Positions 1 to 8,522 of a stretch of DNA of 64,000 bases are shown piece by piece. Every line of letters starts with the position of its first letter. Positions within the stretch are counted from its first letter, which is position 1. Made by a program: the position numbers and the translations under genes. Source of the DNA: CAZDJQ01 sp964505765. Its GTDB lineage: Bacteria > Patescibacteriota > Microgenomatia > UBA12405 > JAHJSD01. The notes under the pieces are model-generated. The model made no database searches. It was not told the origin of the DNA and was given only the letters and a program-made list of their open reading frames with translations. The DNA lies in contig CAZDJQ010000001.1 in assembly GCA_964505765.1 (NCBI GenBank), positions 1-64,000 on the forward strand. Direction: 5' to 3'.

Positions 1-603
1 TTGATAACTATTTTAGTTTTAGGTTCAGGCGTTGGGGCCTACTTTTATCTTCAATCCGATTTATCAACCACCCCGCCTCGGCCAGAAATCACCCAACCGC
101 CGAGATTAACCTCTCCCCCCACTCAAACGCCGCCGCCGACACCGACAATTCCCGATGACTGGGAAATTTATACTTCACAAGAATATAATTTTCAAATCGG
201 TCATCCTCCCGAGATTGAAATCGACGTTAATCCTCAAGAAGGGGTAAGACTATTATTAATGGGTCCAACCCAAGGGCCGGCAACTGAATTATCCGACGGC
301 ATTCTGCTGATGATTGTTTCCGGGGCATATGACCAAGATTCTTTTCTTACCTTTGTCGAATCCAGAACTGAACAATTAGGCCAAGATCAGATTTCAGCAA
401 TCACCAGTGCCGTTGAACCAACGGAAATCTCCAGTCTTTCCGGATATTCTTTTGAGGTCACCAGCCTGGGAACAAGCACCTACTATTATTTAGATCGAGG
501 GGACGGAAAATATCTAAGAATTATTGAGTATGTTCAAGACCCGACCGACCAAGGGTTTCAGCAAATTGTTGACCAAATATACTCAAGTTTAACCCTTATC
601 TAA
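1..603 (+). CDS. Membrane-anchored hypothetical protein, 5' end cut by window
   Basis: The reading frame is open from the first base, so the true start may lie upstream. The visible 200 residues begin with a hydrophobic segment (about residues 1-19) that could be an uncleaved anchor or lipoprotein signal. A Pro/Thr-rich linker (about 23-50) follows, then a globular domain of about 150 residues. The domain has the look of small PsbP-like or DUF-type extracytoplasmic domains common in CPR genomes, but I cannot name the family. It converges on the ABC transporter genes with 16 bases between the stops and no clear terminator. Confidence 0.6.
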   Translation: MITILVLGSGVGAYFYLQSDLSTTPPRPEITQPPRLTSPPTQTPPPTPTIPDDWEIYTSQEYNFQIGHPPEIEIDVNPQEGVRLLLMGPTQGPATELSDGILLMIVSGAYDQDSFLTFVESRTEQLGQDQISAITSAVEPTEISSLSGYSFEVTSLGTSTYYYLDRGDGKYLRIIEYVQDPTDQGFQQIVDQIYSSLTLI

Positions 604-619
604 TCTTTTTAAATAAACC

Positions 620-1420
620 TTAACTGCTGGCGGAGGAATAACGTTTTAACGACCAATACCAGAATTTCAATGCTAAAAAAGCTAAAACTCCACTTACTCC
701 AACGCTGACAACAACCGTTCTCCAGCTTAATAATCCCAAAAAGGCTTTAGCCGGAAAAGTAATTAATAGCACAACAGGAAAGACAAAAGTTAAAATATGC
801 TGAATTGCTCGGTTGTAGATATCTGTCGGAAATCTGGCCATTTCGGTTAAATCCCGATAAACCCAAATTAAATGGTCTATCTCTGTAGTTAAAATCCCAA
901 CGGCGCAAACCGCTAAATGAAAAGCAAATCCAATAACAATGCTGGATGCAAAAAGCAGCAAAAACATAATTAAAAAACTAAGGTTTGACCATAAACCCCG
1001 AACCGCGACATAATAAATAATAAATCCGGATAATGGGATAAGGGTAATAAAATCCATTACATCCATGTGGCCTAATAACGGCCGAAAAAACGAAGGCAGT
1101 GGTTTAACTAATTCCAAATCATAATCTCCGCTGACCACCAGAAAACGAAAATGATAAACTCCCCGGAATAAAAATTGAATAGTGACGTCAACTAGATTAA
1201 AAATTAAAAAGAAGAAAATAACTTCTGTTTGACTGTAACCGGCTAATTCTTGTGTTCCGGCTAATACCGAGAAAATAAATACGTAATAAAACCCAAACCG
1301 GGCAATCTTGCCGATAATAAACAAAATTGCCGCTTGAGGCTGATTCCAATCCGGCAAAATAGCCATTTTGGCCATATACCGCCAGATTCTAAAATAGTAT
1401 TTTATCCGCTTAACCGCCAT
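620..1420 (-). CDS. ABC-2 type exporter permease (COG3694-like)
   Basis: This 266-residue protein has six or so hydrophobic segments and the profile of the second permease of three-gene ABC-2 systems (COG3694-type, next to COG4587- and COG4586-type partners). It would form the membrane channel with the neighbouring permease and be driven by the upstream ATPase. It is the last gene of the unit; its start overlaps the end of the preceding permease by 11 bases, which suggests translational coupling. The substrate cannot be read from the sequence; related systems export drugs, lipids or polysaccharides. Confidence 0.8.
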   Translation of the reverse strand: MAVKRIKYYFRIWRYMAKMAILPDWNQPQAAILFIIGKIARFGFYYVFIFSVLAGTQELAGYSQTEVIFFFLIFNLVDVTIQFLFRGVYHFRFLVVSGDYDLELVKPLPSFFRPLLGHMDVMDFITLIPLSGFIIYYVAVRGLWSNLSFLIMFLLLFASSIVIGFAFHLAVCAVGILTTEIDHLIWVYRDLTEMARFPTDIYNRAIQHILTFVFPVVLLITFPAKAFLGLLSWRTVVVSVGVSGVLAFLALKFWYWSLKRYSSASS

Positions 1421-2210
1421 AAGCTGTGTATTGTTTTAATCCCTTTTGCCACAATTTTCTTGTGGCTAGATAAATAACAACTAACCATAAAACCAAAAGT
1501 AAAATTATTCTGCCAGCTCCAACTAAACTTACCTGCTCCAAATAAATTGTTAAAGGAAAATAAATTAAATAAGGAAACGGGGTTAATTGAATTAAATCAA
1601 AAACAAAATTAGGCAGAACATCCAAAGGGAAAAAGCTTCCGCTTAAAAACTGCAGGAATATCATGCCAAATAACCACCTCGGCGCCCAAACATTATCGAC
1701 CCAAAAAGCAAGAATTGACAACATATAATCAAGAAAAAAATATAACGGCAGCGACAACAGACAGCTGATAATAAACAACAAAAAGTAAATAATGTTTTTA
1801 GGAACATAAAAAGATAGATTCAGCAGCTTAATAATAAAGAAAACTTCAACTATGACTAAAATTAAATTAAGCAGCTTAGAAGCTAAGTCCCGGATAAACC
1901 AGATCTTAATCACGTCCCAGGGCCGAAGTAAAAATTTATTTACTAATTCTCCGGTTTGTATCATTCCGGCCAGATCTGCCACTCTGCCCCCAAAAATCAC
2001 TGCTCTTAATATCGCAATCCCGACAATATAAGTCAACATTTGAGCCTCGGTATAACCAAAAACATTATCCTTAACTCCGTAAACCGCCTGCCAAAAAAAG
2101 ATTAAGGTTAAAAAGGAAACAATACTTCTAAACCGCCATAAAAAAAAATTCACCCGGTAAACAAAATATTCAATCAAACTCAACCGGAAAACATACCAAT
2201 ACTTAAGCAT
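1410..2210 (-). CDS. ABC-2 type exporter permease (COG4587-like)
   Basis: This 266-residue polytopic membrane protein starts with a short basic segment and has about six predicted membrane helices. Its position directly after the ATPase (8-base overlap) and before a second permease matches the COG4586-COG4587-COG3694 arrangement. The two permeases probably form a heterodimeric channel. No soluble extracellular domain is visible, so a simple exporter is more likely than a MacB-type system. The substrate is unknown. Confidence 0.8.
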   Translation of the reverse strand: MLKYWYVFRLSLIEYFVYRVNFFLWRFRSIVSFLTLIFFWQAVYGVKDNVFGYTEAQMLTYIVGIAILRAVIFGGRVADLAGMIQTGELVNKFLLRPWDVIKIWFIRDLASKLLNLILVIVEVFFIIKLLNLSFYVPKNIIYFLLFIISCLLSLPLYFFLDYMLSILAFWVDNVWAPRWLFGMIFLQFLSGSFFPLDVLPNFVFDLIQLTPFPYLIYFPLTIYLEQVSLVGAGRIILLLVLWLVVIYLATRKLWQKGLKQYTAYGG

Positions 2211-3186
2211 AATTTTTCAAAGTAAACAATTCGCGGATAATACTTTCAATAGAAGGGGATTCCACGTTTAAATCTTCTATTTTGATTTTTTCCAATATTT
2301 CCGATGCTTTTGAAGGCGCCAGATCTTTTGGCACTTTAAAAACAACTTTTGGGAAAGAAAACTTTTCAACCGACGCAATTTTCTCTAGTTTTTTCACACC
2401 GATATCTTCTTTTAAAGTAATACTAATAAATTTATAATCTGCATATTTTTGAGTTACATTGCCCAGCTTCCCATCAAAAGCAATTTTACCCTTGTCAATA
2501 ATTATTACCCGGCTAGCTAGCTCTTTGACATCTTCCATATAATGAGAGGTCAAAACAACAGTTGCTTTTTTCTGCCGATTATACATTTTTACAAAATCCC
2601 GGATTTTCTTTTGCATCACTACATCTAATCCTATTGTCGGCTCATCAAGGAACAACACTTCCGGTTGATGAAGTAAGGCGGCAATCAGTTCACATTTCAT
2701 TCTTTGCCCAAGAGACAACTTTCTGGTTTGTTTATAAATAATATCTTCAGCTTCTAGCAAACTTACCAGCTCATTTAGGGATTTTTCATACTTCTCATTG
2801 GGAATCTGATAAACAGCCTTGTTTAGAAGAAAAGTCTCAATTGGTGGTAAATCCCACCACAACTGATTTTTCTGCCCCATGACAAAGGCAATATTTTTTA
2901 AAAACTCCGGCTTTCTCTGCCAAGGTTGATATCCCAAAACTGAAAGATCGCCCTGATCAGGATAAAGCAAACCAGATAAACATTTGAGGGTGGTGGTTTT
3001 ACCGGCGCCATTTGGACCGATAAAGCCTAAAAGCTCTCCTTTTTCAATAGAAAAAGAAATATTATCTACTGCTTTAACAATTTCAAAATCTCGTTTAATT
3101 AAAGATTTTAATGAACCGATTAAGCCCGGTTCTTTTTGGTAAACCTGATAATATTTCTTTAATTTTGAAACCTTAACGACACTCAT
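2203..3186 (-). CDS. ABC transporter ATP-binding protein (COG4586-like)
   Basis: The 327-residue cytoplasmic ATPase powers the two downstream permeases. Walker A is GPNGAGKT at residues 57-64, the signature is LSLGQ at 157-161, and Walker B ends in LFLDEP at about 178-183, followed by a switch His in LTSHYMED. An N-terminal stretch of about 40 residues before the core and a C-terminal domain of about 90 residues are typical of the COG4586 daunorubicin-type ATPases. It is the first gene of a three-gene unit; a weak TAATTT box lies six bases before the ATG. Confidence 0.88.
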   Translation of the reverse strand: MSVVKVSKLKKYYQVYQKEPGLIGSLKSLIKRDFEIVKAVDNISFSIEKGELLGFIGPNGAGKTTTLKCLSGLLYPDQGDLSVLGYQPWQRKPEFLKNIAFVMGQKNQLWWDLPPIETFLLNKAVYQIPNEKYEKSLNELVSLLEAEDIIYKQTRKLSLGQRMKCELIAALLHQPEVLFLDEPTIGLDVVMQKKIRDFVKMYNRQKKATVVLTSHYMEDVKELASRVIIIDKGKIAFDGKLGNVTQKYADYKFISITLKEDIGVKKLEKIASVEKFSFPKVVFKVPKDLAPSKASEILEKIKIEDLNVESPSIESIIRELFTLKNYA

Positions 3187-3200
3187 TTTTATAAATTACG

Positions 3201-3238
3201 CCAAAAGCCCCGACTTTTAATAAGCCGGAAGCCTTTGG
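3201..3238 (-). terminator. Possible terminator hairpin after the HU gene
   Basis: The arms CCAAAAGCC (3201-3209) and GGCCTTTGG-like sequence (3230-3238) can pair as about 11 base pairs in minus-strand RNA if G-U pairs are allowed. The tract after it on the minus strand is only AU-rich (TAATTTAT), not a clean U-run, so termination may be weak. It lies between the HU stop and the ABC ATPase start. Confidence 0.35.
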
Positions 3239-3259
3239 TTTTCTACGCACACTTAATTA

Positions 3260-3538
3260 TTATTCAACTGCTTCTTTAAGCTGTGTGCCTGGTCTAAATC
3301 GCGGCATTCTGCGGGGTGGAATCTTTTGTTTCTCTCCACCACCAATCGGTTTTACCATTTTAGACTTGAACAATTTGGTGAAAAATACACCAAAACCAGA
3401 CAATTTAACCTTTTCTCCTCGTGTTAACGCTTTTGTTATCTCGTCTAAAAATGTATCAATAAACTCTTTTGAAGCTTTTTTAGTCAATTGGGTCTTTTGA
3501 GCCATTAGGTCTACTAAATCACTTTTGGTGACAGACAT
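3260..3538 (-). CDS. hup: HU-family nucleoid DNA-binding protein
   Basis: This 92-residue protein has the full HU/IHF fold: an N-terminal two-helix dimerisation part, the GFGVF turn after LSG (about 47-52), and the DNA-binding beta arm with RRMPRFRPG near the C-terminus. It would act as a homodimer that bends and compacts DNA. The start is supported by AAAGGAGGT upstream, although the spacing to ATG (about 12 bases) is long. It stands alone between rny and the ABC operon. Confidence 0.93.
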   Translation of the reverse strand: MSVTKSDLVDLMAQKTQLTKKASKEFIDTFLDEITKALTRGEKVKLSGFGVFFTKLFKSKMVKPIGGGEKQKIPPRRMPRFRPGTQLKEAVE

Positions 3539-3597
3539 TTTTTTAATCCACCTCCTTTGCTTTTCATCAATCTATAACTAAGTTCATTTTAGCGATA

Positions 3598-5034
3598 TTA
3601 TCGGGACTTGTCAACCGGCGCTTTAGCCTTAGCCTTAGTTTCTCTAATCGCAGTTACTCGGATTTGACCGGCCCATTTTGCTTCATCATCCAGCTTTTCT
3701 GCCATTCTTTGAACCATTATCGTCAGTTCGTCATCTGAAACTTTTGAGGGCTCGACAATAACTCTTACTTCACGTCCGGCTTGATAAGCAGCGACATCTT
3801 TCACGCCCTCAAAAGAATTTACTATTTCCTCAATATTCTCCATCCGCTCTAAATATTTTTCATGAGCTTCATAACGTGCTCCCGGTCGAGAACCGGAGGC
3901 CGCATCGGCAATCCAGACAATAACTGATTCCCGGCTTGAAAAAGGCTTATCCTCATGATGCTCGGCCACCACTGCAATAACCTGATCAGGAATCTGATAT
4001 TGTTTCAGCAGGTCGACTCCCAGCTCAACATGGCTTCCCTCCTTACCGGTAACTACCTTGCCGATATCATGAAGTAGACAGCCCAAACGGACCACTTTTA
4101 CGTCCGCCTTCAATTCTTGAGCAACTTGAACCCCAATTTTCGCCTCTTCAATAGTGTGCTGGGCAAGATTTTGCCCGTGAGAGAAACGGTATTTGAACTT
4201 TCCAACCATCTTTACTAACTCAATCGGCAGATGATAAACCCCAACCGCCTGGCAAATTTTCTTCCCTTCTTCAATTAATTTCTTGTCCATCTGCTTTTTT
4301 GTTTGGTCAACAATTTCCTCAATTCTCGACGGCTGAATTCGGCCGTCTTTTATAAGTTTTTTCAGGGCGACTTTAGCAATTTCCCTTCTTATCGGCTCAA
4401 ATGAAGATAGTCTCACCACATTGGTTTCATCGAGTTCCAGATCTACTCCGGTCGCCCGTTCAAAGGCGCGGATATTTCTCCCCTCTCTGCCGATAATTCT
4501 TCCCTTAACCTCTTCATCTTTGAGTTTTATTGTTGAAACCGTATATTCTGCTACCCAATCAACCACTCCATGACGAATCGACTCCAGTAAAATCTCTTGC
4601 GCCAGTTCTTCCTCTTCAGCTTTAATCGCCTCTCTGGTTTCACTAATTTTCCTCGCCGTCCACTTGGTCAGTCTTTTTTCAGTTTTCTTTTTTAATTCTT
4701 TTCGCGCCTCCTGCTTGCTTAAAGAAGCAATCTCTTCTAATTTATTTTCCTGTTTACGTTCCAGCTCTTCGAGTTTTTTTTCTTTGGATTTTAATCTGTT
4801 TTCCAGTTTATCCAACCGCGCTTCTTTTTCACGCAAAAACTTTTCGTGCTCGTCCAAAGAATCCCGTTGCTGGTCAATCTTGGACTCCCTCTCCTCCAAT
4901 TGTTTTATCAATCGGGAAATCTTCTCCTCTTCCACTTGACTTTCCTTTTTAGGCTGACGTTTTTCTTTTTCTTTTTTAACCTCTTTAACTGGTTCGGGTT
5001 GTCTTTTAAACCCGTCAAATAATTTCCTGAACAT
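3598..5034 (-). CDS. rny: Ribonuclease Y without a membrane anchor
   Basis: RNase Y starts bulk mRNA decay by endonucleolytic cleavage. The order here is a long charged coiled coil (about residues 15-150), a KH domain with GRIIGREGRNIRAFE (about 180-195), an HD domain with LLHDIGK, and the usual C-terminal domain. The protein is 478 residues, shorter than the usual 510-520, because the N-terminal transmembrane helix is absent: it begins MFRKLFDGFKRQ and turns straight into Lys/Glu coiled coil. The start is well supported by AAAGGAGG six bases before ATG, so the missing anchor is not a start-calling error. Confidence 0.93.
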   Translation of the reverse strand: MFRKLFDGFKRQPEPVKEVKKEKEKRQPKKESQVEEEKISRLIKQLEERESKIDQQRDSLDEHEKFLREKEARLDKLENRLKSKEKKLEELERKQENKLEEIASLSKQEARKELKKKTEKRLTKWTARKISETREAIKAEEEELAQEILLESIRHGVVDWVAEYTVSTIKLKDEEVKGRIIGREGRNIRAFERATGVDLELDETNVVRLSSFEPIRREIAKVALKKLIKDGRIQPSRIEEIVDQTKKQMDKKLIEEGKKICQAVGVYHLPIELVKMVGKFKYRFSHGQNLAQHTIEEAKIGVQVAQELKADVKVVRLGCLLHDIGKVVTGKEGSHVELGVDLLKQYQIPDQVIAVVAEHHEDKPFSSRESVIVWIADAASGSRPGARYEAHEKYLERMENIEEIVNSFEGVKDVAAYQAGREVRVIVEPSKVSDDELTIMVQRMAEKLDDEAKWAGQIRVTAIRETKAKAKAPVDKSR

Positions 5035-5115
5035 TAAAAACCTCCTTTGAATAATAAATTTATATCAATAAGAACCACTCTTTATATTTTATCAAATTGA
5101 AGCTGAAATTTAAGG

Positions 5116-6144
5116 TTAGTCTGAAGCCCCCACGGTTTGCCAGATTTCTTTTCTTATTTTCTTGGCAATTTTAGGATTTTTTTTCAAAAATTCTTGTGTT
5201 GCTTCTTTTCCCTGCCCCATTGTTTCATCTTCATACTTATAATATGCGCCGCTCTGATCTATAACTCCGTATTGTAACCCGGCACTCAACAAACTCCCTA
5301 TTTCAGGGATCCCAACCGAGTTCATAATTTGAAATTCAGCTTCTTTAAAAGGCGGCGCAACTTTATTTTTTACAATCTTTGCTCGATGATTAGAGCCAAT
5401 AACTACTCCGTTGTCATCTTTAATCGCTTTTCTCCTCCGGACATCAATTCTGACTGATGAGTAAAACTTCAGCGCCATTCCGCCGGAAGTTGTCTCCGGG
5501 TTGCCGAAAAAGACCCCGATTTTATGTCTAATTTGATTAGTAAATATAACTGCTGTCTTGGTTTTTGACACTGCTCCGGTTAACTTTCTCAAAGCCTGGG
5601 ACATTAATCTTGCCTGAACCCCGACTTGAGCGTCGCCCATATCACCTTCAATTTCGGATTTGGGAACCAAAGCCGCCACTGAATCCACCACCACTAAATC
5701 CACTCCGCCGGATCTGACTAATTTCTCGACAATCTCCAAAGCTTGCTCCCCGGTATCGGGCTGAGAAATTAATAACTCGTCCAAATTAACCCCGATTGTT
5801 TCCGCTCTCTTCGGGTCGACTCCGTGCTCAGCGTCAACAAAAGCCGCGACGCCGCCTTCTTTTTGTGCTTCGGCAATAATATGAAGCGCTAAAGTTGTTT
5901 TTCCCGACGCTTCCGGACCGTAAATTTCAATAATTCTTCCTTTCGGCACCCCGCCGATTCCCAAAGCAATATCAATCGGCAGACAACCGGTGGAAATTGA
6001 AGGAACATCTAATTTCTTTTTCCGATCGCCCATTTTCATAATCGACCCGCTGCCGTATTCTTTTTCAATCTGATCCATCGCTGTCTTTACCGCTTCTTGC
6101 TTCTGTTTTTTATTTTCTTTTTTTGATTTTTTCTTCTTTGCCAC
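5116..6144 (-). CDS. recA: Recombinase RecA
   Basis: RecA forms filaments on single-stranded DNA and drives homologous pairing and the SOS response. The 342-residue protein has Walker [10 protein letters not shown], Walker B in [10 protein letters not shown], and the loop-2 region around GNPETTSGG. The N-terminus is unusually Lys-rich, and the usual long acidic C-terminal tail is very short. The start codon is GTG (6142-6144). No strong Shine-Dalgarno precedes it. The gene is followed by rny on the same strand. Confidence 0.97.
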   Translation of the reverse strand: MAKKKKSKKENKKQKQEAVKTAMDQIEKEYGSGSIMKMGDRKKKLDVPSISTGCLPIDIALGIGGVPKGRIIEIYGPEASGKTTLALHIIAEAQKEGGVAAFVDAEHGVDPKRAETIGVNLDELLISQPDTGEQALEIVEKLVRSGGVDLVVVDSVAALVPKSEIEGDMGDAQVGVQARLMSQALRKLTGAVSKTKTAVIFTNQIRHKIGVFFGNPETTSGGMALKFYSSVRIDVRRRKAIKDDNGVVIGSNHRAKIVKNKVAPPFKEAEFQIMNSVGIPEIGSLLSAGLQYGVIDQSGAYYKYEDETMGQGKEATQEFLKKNPKIAKKIRKEIWQTVGASD

Positions 6145-6167
6145 AATTAACTCTGTTAAAAATTAAA

Positions 6168-6195
6168 TTTATAATCTAATTATTTTTACCACAAA
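6168..6195 (-). promoter_or_regulatory. Possible recA promoter
   Basis: On the minus strand TTTGTG (6190-6195) and TATAAA (6168-6173) are separated by 16 bases. They lie between the tRNA-Pro gene and the recA start. No LexA-type palindrome was noticed. Confidence 0.35.
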
Positions 6196-6214
6196 GTCAC
6201 CAATAAAACAACTT

Positions 6215-6291
6215 TGGTCGGGGCAGCCGGACTTGAACCGGCGACCTCACGCACCCCATGCGTGCGCGCTTGCCAACTGCGCCATGCCCCG
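6215..6291 (-). tRNA. tRNA-Pro (anticodon GGG), CCA encoded
   Basis: The cloverleaf reads on the minus strand. The acceptor stem CGGGGCA pairs with TGCCCCG, the anticodon stem CACGC/GCGTG closes a seven-base loop ATGGGGT with anticodon GGG and G37, and the T arm GCCGG-TTCAAGT-CCGGC is perfect. Discriminator A is followed by an encoded CCA (6215-6217). It decodes CCC and CCU. It lies between trxA and recA. Confidence 0.95.
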
Positions 6292-6314
6292 TTTAATAAT
6301 TATTAATTTATTGT

Positions 6315-6626
6315 TTATTTATTATCCTCAATCACTTGTTTATATTCTTCTTTTGATCTGACCCCAATTAATCTCTCTACCGGTTCTCCGTCTTTAAAAA
6401 GAATAATCGTCGGAATACTTTGAACCTGATATTTCTTTGCTATTTCCTGATTTTCATCCACATTTAATTTAGCGATTTTAGCTTTTTCAACTTCGCCGGC
6501 CAATTCTTTTATAACCGGGCTTAGTACTTGACACGGGCCACACCAAGCCGCCCAAAAGTCAACTAATACCAGTTTATCTGAATTAAGAACCTCCTGTTCA
6601 AAATTATCACTGCTTAACTGCAACAT
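6315..6626 (-). CDS. trxA: Thioredoxin
   Basis: This 103-residue cytoplasmic disulfide reductase carries the WCGPC active site (Cys29, Cys32) and the cis-Pro motif IPTI. AAAGGAGGT lies about nine bases before the ATG at 6626; a GTG at 6629 is also possible. The Shine-Dalgarno overlaps the end of the upstream iscU-like gene, so trxA is probably the third gene of the nifS-nifU-trxA operon and may supply reducing power for iron-sulfur cluster assembly (inference). Confidence 0.93.
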   Translation of the reverse strand: MLQLSSDNFEQEVLNSDKLVLVDFWAAWCGPCQVLSPVIKELAGEVEKAKIAKLNVDENQEIAKKYQVQSIPTIILFKDGEPVERLIGVRSKEEYKQVIEDNK

Positions 6627-6629
6627 CAC

Positions 6630-7115
6630 TCAGTCACCTCCTTTTGACCATTTTCCATATTTATCTTCAATAATTTCTTTTTCTCGCTGGATTCTTTCGT
6701 GTTTTTCCTGCAATTTACTTGGTATCTCTTTCCCTTGTTTGATTAAGTAATCATAAATTGCTTCTGCTAAGGCATCAGCCGCCAGTAGTGAGCAGTGAAC
6801 CTTAACCGGAGGCAATTCTCCTAAAGACTTATTTACCTTGTCTTTATTAATCTCTAAAGCTTCCTCAACTGTTTTGCCCTTCGCTAGTTCGGTGATAATA
6901 CTGCTGGTGGCAATTGCCGCCGCACAGCCAAAAGTCTTAAACTTTATTTCTTCTATAACTTCCCGGCTTTGGTTATCTGTTGCTAACTTAATATAAAGCC
7001 ACATCACGTCGCCGCAAATCACATTACCGACTTTACCGATTCCGTCCGGGTTTTCAATTTCTCCGTAATTTCTTGGATTTTGAAAATGTTCTAAAACTTT
7101 TTGTTTATACATCAT
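6630..7115 (-). CDS. IscU/NifU-type iron-sulfur cluster scaffold
   Basis: The 161-residue protein is a scaffold on which iron-sulfur clusters are built from sulfur delivered by the neighbouring cysteine desulfurase. The three cluster ligands are visible: Cys34 in ICGD with the conserved Asp36, Cys64 in FGCA, and Cys108 in HCSLLA. A charged tail of about 40 residues follows the scaffold domain. The start overlaps the nifS stop by four bases (ATGA). It resembles the NifU N-terminal/IscU class rather than SufU because there is no long insertion between the second and third Cys. Confidence 0.9.
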   Translation of the reverse strand: MMYKQKVLEHFQNPRNYGEIENPDGIGKVGNVICGDVMWLYIKLATDNQSREVIEEIKFKTFGCAAAIATSSIITELAKGKTVEEALEINKDKVNKSLGELPPVKVHCSLLAADALAEAIYDYLIKQGKEIPSKLQEKHERIQREKEIIEDKYGKWSKGGD

Positions 7116-8272
7116 TTGAATGGCGACACCTTTCTCAGCTGCTCAATGACTTCCGGCAGAACTTTTAATAAATAATCTATCTCCTCTGCTGATGTCTGTC
7201 TGCCCAAACTTATTCTTAATGAACCGTGGGCTAATTCCGGTTCCAATCCCATTGCAATTAAAACATGGCTCGGTTCCAGATTAGGCGATGAACAGGCCGA
7301 TCCGGTTGAAGCGTAAATCCGATGTTGGTCTAATTTTAATACAATTGATTCTCCCTCGACAAACTTAAAACTGAAATTAGCCAGGTTGTATAAACTATTT
7401 TCTCTTGAACTATTTAGTTGAACATTTGGGATTTTGTCTAAAACACCGGTTATTAATTTGTTTTTTAATTCCCCGATTTCTTTTTGCTCCCGCTCTCTTT
7501 TCTGTTTAGCAATTTCCATTGCTTTTCTAAACCCAACAATGGCCGCCAGGTTGATGGTTGACGACCGTTTGCCGAACTCATGGCCGCCGCCGTGCAGCAA
7601 AGGAACAAGACCAATTCCTCGGCGGCAATACAGCAAACCTGCTCCTTTCGGCCCGTATAGTTTATGAGAAGAAGCAGTCAATAAATCAAGGTTTAACTGG
7701 TCAACATCAATTTTATATTTACCAAAGGTTTGGGCGGCGTCAGTATGAAATAACACCTGGTTCTGACGGCAGATTCCCCCTATTTCTTTTATCGGCTGAA
7801 AAGAGCCTACTTCATTGTTCGCATGCATGACAGAAACTAGAAAAGTATCTTTTCTAATTGCTTTTTCTATATCGTCAGGATCAACGCGGCCGTTTTTATC
7901 AACTCCGACAACGGTTAAATCAAAGCCTCGCTTATCCAGCCATTTCGCCGCATTTAAAACACAATCATGCTCCACCGCTGAGATAATTAAATGTTTTTTT
8001 TCTTTTTGTGCCCAAGCTAAGCCTTTAAGGACCAAATTATTGCTTTCTGTCGCCGAACTGGTAAAAATTACTTCTCTCGGCTTAGCCTTAATTCCCGCCG
8101 CTATTACCTCCCGACTACGCTCTAATGCTTTCCTCGCCTCTCCTCCCAATGAGTGAATTGAGGCGGTATTGGCAAACTTTTCAGTTGAATATCTTTGAAT
8201 TATTTCTGCAACCTCTGGCTCAACCGGAGTAGTTGCCGCATAATCAAAATAAACCTGTTTATTTTTAGACAT
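7112..8272 (-). CDS. Cysteine desulfurase (NifS/IscS class)
   Basis: This 386-residue PLP enzyme converts cysteine to alanine and a protein persulfide. PLP Lys204 lies in SSHKLYGPKG, the catalytic Cys327 in STGSACSS on a long flexible loop (class I, IscS/NifS type), and HTDAAQ holds the PLP ring. It is the first gene of the nifS-nifU-trxA operon. The ATG has no Shine-Dalgarno, but a TATAAT box ends seven bases before it, so the mRNA is probably leaderless. Confidence 0.94.
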   Translation of the reverse strand: MSKNKQVYFDYAATTPVEPEVAEIIQRYSTEKFANTASIHSLGGEARKALERSREVIAAGIKAKPREVIFTSSATESNNLVLKGLAWAQKEKKHLIISAVEHDCVLNAAKWLDKRGFDLTVVGVDKNGRVDPDDIEKAIRKDTFLVSVMHANNEVGSFQPIKEIGGICRQNQVLFHTDAAQTFGKYKIDVDQLNLDLLTASSHKLYGPKGAGLLYCRRGIGLVPLLHGGGHEFGKRSSTINLAAIVGFRKAMEIAKQKREREQKEIGELKNKLITGVLDKIPNVQLNSSRENSLYNLANFSFKFVEGESIVLKLDQHRIYASTGSACSSPNLEPSHVLIAMGLEPELAHGSLRISLGRQTSAEEIDYLLKVLPEVIEQLRKVSPFK

Positions 8273-8278
8273 GATTCT

Positions 8279-8284
8279 ATTATA
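8279..8284 (-). promoter_or_regulatory. -10 box of the nifS operon (leaderless)
   Basis: TATAAT on the minus strand is separated by six bases from the nifS ATG, placing the predicted first transcribed base on the A of ATG. No good -35 box is visible at 17 bases. Confidence 0.55.
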
Positions 8285-8324
8285 CTATTGTTAGAAATTT
8301 TATAAAGTAATAATCAAGTAATAA

Positions 8325-8522
8325 ATGGCTAATTGTCCCAATAAACATGAAAATATATCAGAATGCAGCTGCACTTATTCCGGCTGTCCGAGAAAAGGAA
8401 TTTGCTGTGAATGTCTTAAATATCACCTATCGCGCCATGAATTACCGGCTTGTTGTTTTTCAAAACAAGCGGAAAAGTCTTATGATCGTTCATTTAAAAA
8501 ATTTATTGCCGATCAAAAATAA
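8325..8522 (+). CDS. Cys-rich DUF6485-like small protein
   Basis: This 65-residue protein has eight Cys in patterns such as CSC, CPRKGICCEC and ACCF, together with conserved His residues, which suggests metal binding. The layout (CPNKHEN, CTY, GICCEC, YH, ELPACCF, KSYDRSF) matches my memory of the DUF6485 family, whose function is unknown. It is directly followed by alr with no spacing (TAA then ATG), so the two are probably co-transcribed. An overlapping frame is a shadow. Confidence 0.7.
   Translation: MANCPNKHENISECSCTYSGCPRKGICCECLKYHLSRHELPACCFSKQAEKSYDRSFKKFIADQK

Noticed and set aside
3285..3500. Many open frames antisense to the ribosomal, rpo, recA and other genes
   Set aside because: They run opposite to well-supported genes with known motifs, lack ribosome binding sites and homology, and follow from codon bias.
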